Assembly (NCBI GenBank): GCA_011051075.1
Contig: DREN01000269.1
Coordinates: forward strand, 1 to 7,332
Source of the DNA: Deltaproteobacteria bacterium
GTDB taxonomy: Bacteria; Desulfobacterota; DSM-4660; Desulfatiglandales; Desulfatiglandaceae
DNA: 7,332 nt
Direction of reading: 5' to 3'
Position numbers and translations under genes: made by a program. Under the pieces are notes generated by a model. That model worked only from the letters and a program-made list of their open reading frames with translations. It ran no database searches and was not told where the DNA came from. Position 1 is the first letter of the stretch. Each line of letters begins with the position of its first letter. Below are positions 1 to 5,680 of the stretch, one piece after another.

Positions 1-64
1 AATATATTCTACTATTTCAGGATGTTATGGCTTTTCAAATGCTGACTGTCCAATTTTCAAGGCA

Positions 65-86
65 ATCATGGGTATGATCAATCATA
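65..86. other. Overlapping AT-rich inverted repeats in the left intergenic region
   Basis: TATGAT (73-78) and ATCATA (81-86) form a perfect inverted repeat around CA. ATCAT (65-69) and ATGAT (74-78) form an alternative five-bp hairpin with a four-nt loop. The stem is AT-rich with no U-tract, so it is a poor terminator candidate; a protein-binding site or chance is possible. Nearby, TTTTCAA occurs twice 22 bp apart (32-38 and 54-60). No gene is visible in the first 136 bp. Confidence 0.3.
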
Positions 87-92
87 ACAACG

Positions 93-124
93 ACTTAACC
101 ACTCAACTACTTAACCACTTAACC
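93..124 (-). repeat. Octanucleotide tandem array downstream of the YhhN-type gene
   Basis: Four units lie in exact 8-nt register on the minus strand: GGTTAAGT, GGTTAAGT, AGTTGAGT, GGTTAAGT. Three are identical and one differs at two positions. The array starts 12 bp after the stop of the last gene of the run. Like the heptamer array after dsrO it lies immediately 3' of a gene, but its unit length and sequence are different. Confidence 0.8.
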
Positions 125-136
125 ATGTCTGGTATG

Positions 137-799
137 TCACCCATCGGTGTTTTTAACCAGACCCACTGAAAAGGCCAGGAGAAACTGGGCCCCGTAGTAG
201 AGGGGGAGACCCACCAGACGGTTGTAGAACTGCTCTGTGACGAAACGTTCATGGGCCACGAAGATGTCTGAGACGTAGAAGAGGACTGCCCCTGTTAATA
301 TGAACCATGCCCCGGTCCTGTTAAGCCCCCCACCGCGAAAGACGGCCCACGCCCCAGCCACCATCCCCGAGATTACCACCAGATAGAGCGTAACCGGCAC
401 CAACATGCCCCCTAGATGGGGCAGAAGCCACCAGTAAACCGATCCACTCACGGCTATTATCAGGAAGTTGAAGGGGTTGATCCAGTCCCTGCCCCCGGCG
501 AGGGTGGAGAACGCAAGGAGGTAGAGGATATGACCGGCCAGGAAGGCCACGAGCCCGATCCTGAAGGAGGTCATGCCGGGCAGGCCGAGACACACGTCTC
601 CCACCAGGCCCAGGATAAGCCCTGTAATGACAAGTCTGAAGTACCTGGGGTTGACCCTGGGCTGGACCAGCGCCGCTATCACGAACAGGATAGACAGAGG
701 GGTTTTGAACCCCAGGGAGAGCCAGTTGGCCCCGGTCCCCTCTGCCCACAGCAGACCGGCCATGAGCAGGGCAGCGACAGTCAACAGCATGTACTTCAT
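137..799 (-). CDS. YhhN-family membrane protein, probable lysoplasmalogenase
   Basis: This is a 220-residue, very hydrophobic protein with about eight predicted membrane spans and almost no soluble part. Conserved YhhN-type features are visible: K32 and P34 in an FKTPLSI stretch, G67-D68 at the end of the next helix, a GL..FL.GH block at 82-90, the FYVSD stretch with D178, and a YYGAQ motif near 201-205. Characterised members (TMEM86 and bacterial YhhN proteins) hydrolyse the vinyl-ether bond of lysoplasmalogens at the membrane; that role is inferred here. The ATG overlaps the stop of the upstream LysM/TPR gene (ATGA, 4-bp overlap), and an AGGA about 8 nt upstream supports the start, so translation is probably coupled. 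It is the last gene of the run. Length and topology fit the family; the substrate is less certain than the family. Confidence 0.82.
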   Translation of the reverse strand: MKYMLLTVAALLMAGLLWAEGTGANWLSLGFKTPLSILFVIAALVQPRVNPRYFRLVITGLILGLVGDVCLGLPGMTSFRIGLVAFLAGHILYLLAFSTLAGGRDWINPFNFLIIAVSGSVYWWLLPHLGGMLVPVTLYLVVISGMVAGAWAVFRGGGLNRTGAWFILTGAVLFYVSDIFVAHERFVTEQFYNRLVGLPLYYGAQFLLAFSVGLVKNTDG

Positions 800-2007
800 C
801 GTTTTTTCCTATCCGGGTCCGGGGATTGCTCTCCGGGTTTCTCCCTTTTTTTAAGCTCTTCTAATTTTTTCTGGATGGTACGGGCCTTGTTGATCAGGTA
901 GTTCACCCTTTTATAATTCGGTCGCTCCTTTTTCACCAGTTCCCATTCCCCTATGGCATCTTGGAGCATTTTGTTGTCATAGAACTCCATCCCCCGCTTA
1001 TAGTGGTACTTAAGATAGGAGCTTTCACACTGGTTCAAATACCGGTGGCACTGCTGACAGTCGTTCCTATATCTGAGGCTCAGTTTGAACTGATCCCGCG
1101 CGGCCAGGTATTTTTTCTGGCTGTAAAGGGCCAGGGCCTGTTGGAAGAAGCATCTGTAAAGGTAATCCAGGGCAACAGGATCATCGGGATTTGAGGATAA
1201 GACCTTGTTGAATTCAATAACTGCCCTGGCGTACTCCTTATTGTTGAAAAGCTCCACGCCTGAGTTCCGGTAGATAGCCACCTGTTCCTCTTCATCTCGT
1301 TTCAGGATCAGTTCGCTGCCCGTAGCCGGACCCATATGGTCGGCCTCAGCAATAACGATTTCCTGGTCCAATGAACCGGAGTCGGTTGTCCCTAATTTTT
1401 GCTCCGTGCCTTTCCGGGCGGTCATCGACTTCACTTCTTCGAGCTCAGGGATCTTGAGATCCTGCCCAACACCAAGGGCCGCGGCGTCATCGATCTGATT
1501 GTAACGGGCAATTATGGGAAATTTCCGGTAGTCTTTGTAGTAGAGGGCGGCCAGTTTGGAAAGGGTATCTCCAGGTTTTACCCTATGGATGAGATAGCCC
1601 TTGATTATTATCTGTTTATCGGGGATTAACTGGGCCCTGGCCTCTTGGAAATCCGGATACAGTCGGAGGGTGGTCAGAAATTCCTTCCTGGCCGAGGAGT
1701 ACCTGCCTTTCCTTTTAAGGGCCATCCCTTTGTCATAGTGTTTTCTGGCAGAGGCCTGGATCTCTGCTTGCAGACGATCCCTGTTTCCGGAGGCCTCGCT
1801 GTTTCTGGGATCCACCGTGAGGGCGAGCTCGAAGTCCCTGAGGGCGGCAATCATCTCTCCCGCGGCCTCATGGCGCATTCCAGACTGAAGGTACTCCTGC
1901 GACAGGATCGCTGGCCGGCCAGGAGGAGGCTCCTTTACAGGGACTGCGCAACCGGCGATCAAGGCCACGAGGGAGACGGAAACGAAAAAACGAATGGCTT
2001 GAAACAT
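796..2007 (-). CDS. LysM and TPR-repeat lipoprotein
   Basis: This 403-residue exported lipoprotein has a short signal peptide ending in the lipobox I-A-G-C, with C20 as the lipidation site. TPR-like helices follow at about 37-70 and 85-120, then a LysM domain at about 138-187 (HRVKPGDTLSKLAALYY and a final LKIPEL), a charged linker at 190-243, and three more TPR-like units at about 244-278, 283-318 and 333-367. The Lys/Arg-rich tail is probably disordered. LysM binds N-acetylglucosamine-containing glycans such as peptidoglycan, and TPRs bind proteins, so an envelope scaffold is the likely role. Residues 317-321 form CQQCH, identical in pattern to a c-type haem site, with further Cys at 286 and 327. 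The gene starts 4 bp after the polysaccharide deacetylase stop; its GAGGTG ribosome-binding site overlaps that stop, and its own stop overlaps the next start. The domains are clear; the exact role is unknown. Confidence 0.85.
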   Translation of the reverse strand: MFQAIRFFVSVSLVALIAGCAVPVKEPPPGRPAILSQEYLQSGMRHEAAGEMIAALRDFELALTVDPRNSEASGNRDRLQAEIQASARKHYDKGMALKRKGRYSSARKEFLTTLRLYPDFQEARAQLIPDKQIIIKGYLIHRVKPGDTLSKLAALYYKDYRKFPIIARYNQIDDAAALGVGQDLKIPELEEVKSMTARKGTEQKLGTTDSGSLDQEIVIAEADHMGPATGSELILKRDEEEQVAIYRNSGVELFNNKEYARAVIEFNKVLSSNPDDPVALDYLYRCFFQQALALYSQKKYLAARDQFKLSLRYRNDCQQCHRYLNQCESSYLKYHYKRGMEFYDNKMLQDAIGEWELVKKERPNYKRVNYLINKARTIQKKLEELKKREKPGEQSPDPDRKKR

Positions 2008-2011
2008 CTCT

Positions 2012-3070
2012 TCACCTCAGTGAGACATCTTGAAATGTATCCAGATTCCTTATGAAGTAATCTAAGTCTCTCTGTAACAACTGGCTTCTGTTCAGGGATA
2101 AAGGGTTAAGGAAAAAGGGATTGCCCCCCCTCTTGACGGAGAGGCCGAGCCTGTAACCTGCCTTTTTACAGAGTTTCAGTATTTCCCGGTTATAGGTGCC
2201 GTAGGGAAAAGCAATGGCAAAGGTGTCCTGGCCCAGCTTCCTGTCTATTATCTGTTTTGATAAAAAAAGCTCTCTTTTGACCCTTTCCATGTAGGTCTTT
2301 TGATCCTCGTCTTTCCGTCTTTTTATTAGGTTGCAGTGACTCAGGGTGTGGGATCCCACCTCAAAACCCTCCGCCTTCATCTGCCTGAGCTGATCCCAGG
2401 TGAGAGAGCTACCAGGTATCCCTATAAAATCCAGGTAGATGAAAAGGGTCGCGGTAAAGCCGTATTTTTTCAGGATGGGAAAGGCTATATCGTAGACCGA
2501 TTTATAACCGTCGTCTATTGTGATGACCACCGCCTTTTTCGGAAGAGCGGTTCTGAACTGCATGAAGCCGATCAGATCACTTAAGGGAATCACCCTGTAT
2601 CCGTTTTCCTTCAGGTAGGCCATCTGCTGGTCAAAGAGATCGGCGGGCATGGAAAGGCGAGACCTGCTCTTGCCCCCGAATCTGTGATAGGTCAGAATCG
2701 GGACCTTCTGGTAGCCGTTAATGTATAACCCGCCCCTTGGTTCCTCTCTTAAGGGGATAACGATCAGCCGGCCTTTCTTATATGGTATTCCTTCGTTGTT
2801 GTCCTGTATAACCCATCTCTTCTTCGGGTCTCCAAGGAATTCCCTGGCCAGACTTTCCGGGGTTTCGCCCCCTTGAAGCTCATAGAGGATGTAGTCCTGG
2901 GATCGATATGCCGCAGATATCCCCGGCTGCCTGTCAGCGCTGCCTGCAGATCTGTTGTCAGACCCTGTACCCGTAGTTACACAGGAGCACAGAGACAGAA
3001 GGAGTAAACCAACGGCAAAAAAGATCCCCACTGGGCTCCTGCTCAACATCAGATCAACCCGTGTTTTCAT
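2012..3070 (-). CDS. Lipoprotein polysaccharide deacetylase (NodB/CE4) with LysM-like N-terminus
   Basis: This 352-residue protein should remove N- or O-acetyl groups from an envelope glycan at the cell surface or in the periplasm. A signal peptide ends in a lipobox-like L-C-S-C with C30 as the likely lipidated residue. Residues about 59-107 resemble a LysM unit (GGETPESLAREFLGD, then RLIVIPL). The NodB domain runs from about 122 to 310. It has TIDDGY at 184-189 (D186 as base, D187 as metal ligand), SHTLSH at 240-245 (H241 and H245 as metal ligands) and FPYGTYN at 288-294, so the catalytic core looks intact. The start is supported by AAAGGAG six nt before the ATG. It lies 27 bp after the cyclase and is translationally close to the LysM/TPR lipoprotein. 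Possible substrates are peptidoglycan or a poly-GlcNAc-type exopolysaccharide (compare PgaB); the sequence does not decide. Confidence 0.88.
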   Translation of the reverse strand: MKTRVDLMLSRSPVGIFFAVGLLLLSLCSCVTTGTGSDNRSAGSADRQPGISAAYRSQDYILYELQGGETPESLAREFLGDPKKRWVIQDNNEGIPYKKGRLIVIPLREEPRGGLYINGYQKVPILTYHRFGGKSRSRLSMPADLFDQQMAYLKENGYRVIPLSDLIGFMQFRTALPKKAVVITIDDGYKSVYDIAFPILKKYGFTATLFIYLDFIGIPGSSLTWDQLRQMKAEGFEVGSHTLSHCNLIKRRKDEDQKTYMERVKRELFLSKQIIDRKLGQDTFAIAFPYGTYNREILKLCKKAGYRLGLSVKRGGNPFFLNPLSLNRSQLLQRDLDYFIRNLDTFQDVSLR

Positions 3071-3097
3071 GTCCCACTCCTTTTGCGCTGCAAAGAA

Positions 3098-4555
3098 TCA
3101 TTCAGTCACCCGGTACACCGTTATGGGCCTGGAATAACCTTTCACCATCTGGGGGGGCTCTTTTTTTAGCTTAAACGAGCCTGTCAGATGCCTTACGGTC
3201 TCTTCGCTTGCCAGTATATCACAGTTAAAGACCTTTGTGAGGCCTTCGATCCTTGAGGTCAGATTCACCGTATTGCCGATGAGGGTATAGGAGAGCCGGT
3301 CTTCACTCCCCGTGTTTCCGGCTAAAACCTCCCCCGTATGGATGCCTATGCCGTGCCTGAACGGGACAAGGCCCTGTAGGGTTCGTTTCCTGTTCAGTTC
3401 CTCAAGGCCCGCCCTCATGTCAAGGGCTGCCCTGATGGCCCTTTCAGCGTGGTCCTCGTACCATACGGGCACAGCAAAGACCGTTTCGATCTCATCCCCC
3501 ACGTATTGAAGTACAAGACCGCCGTTTTGGTCGATGGCCCTTTGCATTGCCGTAAAGTAGGCGCGTAATCCCTTAATAGCCTCCTCCGGGGCATGTTCCT
3601 CCACATAGGGTGTAAAGTCACGGAGGTCGGAAAAGAGGACCGTGGCCATCCTCCTTTCTCCATCAAGGGGTATGCGGCCCGAAAGGATCTCGTCTCTGAT
3701 CTCGGGGGTGACGTATTTTCCAAAGGCCTCCCTGATCCTCTCCCTCTCTGACAGGCCTGCGGCCATCTCATTGAAGGCCAAGGCAAGATCTCCCAGCTCG
3801 TCGTTTCGCCTGACCTGAACCCTCTGGTCAAAATCCCCCCTGCCCAGGGCCCTGGAACTCTCCTGCAGTTTTTTGATGGGCCTTGAAAAGTAGATGCCCA
3901 ACACGACGCTGAGAAGGATGCCCGTCATGACTATTACCAGCGTAACAACAAGTACGTGGGCCTTGGCGCTGTTGATGTTTTTCAGGATGTTTTTCGGGGA
4001 GATCATGAGGAAGGCCCCTCCCACGGGCAGGCCCTGGTAGGTGATAGATCTTTCAAACAGGAAGATCTCCTCCCCATCCTTCAAAAAACGGCCTATCTTC
4101 AGCCTGTTGCCATCTTTAATAGGGGCCAGGTCCCGGGGGGGGGCATAGGCCTTATTGGCCTCCTCGATATCGCTGTGGGCCTTGATCATGTTCTGTCTGT
4201 CCACTATGAAGGCCTTAAGGACATGTTCATTTTCCGAGATATCCTTGACAAGACGAAAAAGGTCGAGCTCTTCCTCCGCAAGCAGCTTGTCAGCGGAGTT
4301 GTTGGCGGCAATCCTGGCCATGTTTATTCCCAGATTCATCAGGTTCTCTGTGAACTGTTCCTTCTGTTTTTCCAGGATCAGGTAGGTGATGGTGGAGATT
4401 ACCAGCAGGATAAGGAGGGCCGATAGGGTGGCAAGCTTGACAAAGATGGGGATCCTGAGCCTTATCCTTGGTTCGTCCCCTTGCCCTGACGGGCGCATAG
4501 GCTTTGACGGGACCCGTGATTCATCTCCGGTTATGGCAGTGCTGTTTTCGGGCAT
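3098..4555 (-). CDS. Membrane sensor with HAMP and class III adenylate/guanylate cyclase domain
   Basis: This 485-residue signalling protein has a polar N-terminus (1-35), TM1 at about 38-61, a predicted periplasmic sensor of about 138 residues (62-199, Cache-like by general pattern only), TM2 at about 200-222, a HAMP linker at about 222-275 and a class III cyclase domain at about 303-480. The metal-binding Asp residues are D310 (LFSDLRDFT) and D354 (YVGDEIETVF). The transition-state residues are N431 and R435 (GNTVNLTSRIE). T424 occupies the second substrate-selecting position, as in class IIIb enzymes. The first selecting position, normally Lys, is Q350. It should make a cyclic nucleotide from a nucleoside triphosphate in response to an extracytoplasmic signal. 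No Shine-Dalgarno sequence lies directly before the ATG; a hairpin occupies the leader. A run of nine C falls in the sensor-domain coding region. The only internal Met alternative (residue 20) also lacks a ribosome-binding site. Confidence 0.88.
   Translation of the reverse strand: MPENSTAITGDESRVPSKPMRPSGQGDEPRIRLRIPIFVKLATLSALLILLVISTITYLILEKQKEQFTENLMNLGINMARIAANNSADKLLAEEELDLFRLVKDISENEHVLKAFIVDRQNMIKAHSDIEEANKAYAPPRDLAPIKDGNRLKIGRFLKDGEEIFLFERSITYQGLPVGGAFLMISPKNILKNINSAKAHVLVVTLVIVMTGILLSVVLGIYFSRPIKKLQESSRALGRGDFDQRVQVRRNDELGDLALAFNEMAAGLSERERIREAFGKYVTPEIRDEILSGRIPLDGERRMATVLFSDLRDFTPYVEEHAPEEAIKGLRAYFTAMQRAIDQNGGLVLQYVGDEIETVFAVPVWYEDHAERAIRAALDMRAGLEELNRKRTLQGLVPFRHGIGIHTGEVLAGNTGSEDRLSYTLIGNTVNLTSRIEGLTKVFNCDILASEETVRHLTGSFKLKKEPPQMVKGYSRPITVYRVTE
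4135..4143 (-). repeat. C9 homopolymer tract inside the cyclase gene
   Basis: Nine consecutive C on the coding strand (nine G on the plus strand) encode part of A138-P139-P140-R141 in the predicted periplasmic sensor domain. It is the longest G/C homopolymer I noticed; several seven-base runs occur elsewhere (2124-2130, 3151-3157, 5813-5819). Loss or gain of one base would shift the frame before TM2, HAMP and the catalytic domain. Confidence 0.75.
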
Positions 4556-4560
4556 GGCAT
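4531..4560 (-). other. Possible nine-codon leader ORF overlapping the cyclase start
   Basis: An ATG at 4560 opens a nine-codon frame (MPCPKTALP, TAA stop at 4533-4531) that contains the cyclase ATG at 4555 in another frame. With the leader hairpin folded, the AAGG at the end of the deacetylase gene would sit about 7 nt from this ATG, a better spacing than to the cyclase ATG. It might compete with or couple to cyclase translation. It could equally be chance, since a short frame of this size is easily found. Confidence 0.25.
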
Positions 4561-4566
4561 ATGATC

Positions 4567-4590
4567 GGCGGAACCGTTTTCCGTTCCGCC
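4567..4590 (-). promoter_or_regulatory. Perfect 8-bp hairpin in the leader of the cyclase gene
   Basis: The arms are GGCGGAAC and GTTCCGCC with an 8-nt loop (GGAAAACG on the minus strand). It begins four nt after the deacetylase stop codon and ends 11 nt before the cyclase ATG. No T-run follows on either strand, so it is not a standard intrinsic terminator. The sequence TGAAGGT just 5' of it holds the only Shine-Dalgarno-like AAGG nearby. Folding the hairpin would bring that AAGG to about 12 nt from the ATG at 4555. It could also stabilise or process the transcript between the two genes. Confidence 0.6.
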
Positions 4591-4594
4591 ACCT

Positions 4595-5662
4595 TCAGTC
4601 CCCGTCCTTTTGTTGATTCAGGCTTTTCCAGAACCTGGCGTGAACCTGGGCGACCCTGTCCACCGCCCTCCTGACCCTCTTTTCTTCAGCAGGTGAGAGT
4701 GCGGGTTCAGGTGCCCCTGTGGAAAGCCCTGCCAGTTCCCTGAGTACGGCCCTTGCCGATTCGCTGAGGCCTCTCAGATTATAGCCCCCTTCAAGGGTAA
4801 TAACAACCCTTCCGTCACAGCAGGCGTCTGCCACGTCCATTACGCACCGGGTCAGCCTGGAAAATCCCTCTGGGGTCACGGCCATCCCCCCCAGGGGATC
4901 GTCTTCGTGGATATCAAAGCCTGCGGACACCAGTACCAGTTCCGGCTTAAACTCCAGGGCTATCGGTTTTAGGATCTCCCTTAACAGACCCACGTATTCC
5001 CCGTTTCCGTGACCGGGCGATATGGGAACGTTGACCGTGAACCCCTCGCCTTTGCCTCTGCCCGCCTGTTCAAAGGCACCGCTTCCGGGATAGTACGGGT
5101 ACTGGTGGATCGAGAAGTAGAGGATCGAGGGATCTTCCTCAAATGAGTGCTGGGTCCCGTTTCCGTGATGGAGATCCCAGTCCACCACGAGAACCCGTTT
5201 GATCCCCAGGGACTCCTGGGCGAACCTGGCCCCTATGGCCACGTTGTTGAAGAGGCAGAAACCCATTGCCCGGTCCTGTTCAGCGTGATGACCGGGAGGC
5301 CTTATCAGGGCGAAGGCGTTTGCCACCCTTCCCGATACCACCGCTGAGATTGCCTCACACAATCCTCCGGCCGCTAAAAGGGCGGCCTCGCAGGACCCTT
5401 CTGAGGTTGAGGTATCCGGGTCAAGGGAACTGAAACCCCTTCCCTGTGTGGCCATGATGGTGTCCACATACCCCTGAGAGTGCACCAGCAGGAGCTCATC
5501 TCTGGTAGATTCCCTGGCGGGAATGTGGTGGAAGAGCCCTGACATATCATCCCCGTCAAGCATGGAATAGATTGCCCTCAGGCGGTCCGGACTTTCTGGA
5601 TGGAAGGCCCCGGGGTTGTGGTTCAGGTATTTATCGTCCCTGACAATTCCTGTGTTAGCCAT
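4595..5662 (-). CDS. Histone-deacetylase-family (class II-type) zinc amidohydrolase
   Basis: This 355-residue cytoplasmic enzyme belongs to the HDAC/AcuC/acetylpolyamine amidohydrolase superfamily. The active site appears complete: RPPGHH at 121-126 (catalytic H125 and H126), GFCLFNN at 134-140, DWDLHHGNG from 161 (zinc ligands D163 and H165), SAGFD with the third ligand D250, and EGGY at 291-294 with catalytic Y294. The RPPGHH form and the GMAVTPEGF stretch are class II-like. Possible substrates are acetyl-lysine in proteins (for example acetyl-CoA synthetase, as for AcuC) or acetylated polyamines; the sequence does not choose. A strong AGGAAGG five nt before the ATG fixes the start. It begins 18 bp after dsrP, so it probably shares the dsr transcript. 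After the core, a 40-residue tail ends in a helix rich in Arg, Lys and Glu. Confidence 0.92.
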   Translation of the reverse strand: MANTGIVRDDKYLNHNPGAFHPESPDRLRAIYSMLDGDDMSGLFHHIPARESTRDELLLVHSQGYVDTIMATQGRGFSSLDPDTSTSEGSCEAALLAAGGLCEAISAVVSGRVANAFALIRPPGHHAEQDRAMGFCLFNNVAIGARFAQESLGIKRVLVVDWDLHHGNGTQHSFEEDPSILYFSIHQYPYYPGSGAFEQAGRGKGEGFTVNVPISPGHGNGEYVGLLREILKPIALEFKPELVLVSAGFDIHEDDPLGGMAVTPEGFSRLTRCVMDVADACCDGRVVITLEGGYNLRGLSESARAVLRELAGLSTGAPEPALSPAEEKRVRRAVDRVAQVHARFWKSLNQQKDGD

Positions 5663-5680
5663 TTTTTCCTTCCTTTCTGG

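Noticed and set aside
1..136. Search for a short gene, promoter or terminator in the left intergenic stretch.
   Set aside because: Frames are short and closed, no convincing -10/-35 pair is seen, and the palindrome is AT-rich with a two-nt loop; only the octamer array is clear.
416..901. Long plus-strand open frame of 161 codons opposite the YhhN-type gene, and similar plus-strand frames at 3956-4426, 6335-6721 and elsewhere.
   Set aside because: These lie antisense to genes with clear family motifs; their translations are low-complexity (rich in Gly, Gln, His, Pro or Arg), have no recognisable domain and lack convincing ribosome-binding sites.
4567..4590. The hairpin as a rho-independent terminator after the deacetylase gene.
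   Set aside because: No T-rich run follows the stem in either direction; the sequence after it on the minus strand is GATCATATGCC.
4556..4597. The deacetylase UGA stop is in frame with the cyclase, no stop lies in the 13 codons between them, and a hairpin follows the UGA, recalling a bacterial SECIS element and a selenocysteine read-through fusion.
   Set aside because: The hairpin loop is only about 12 nt after the UGA, which seems too close for typical bacterial SECIS spacing. The deacetylase is already full length, and an enzyme-membrane sensor fusion through this linker makes little topological sense. A normal stop is far simpler.
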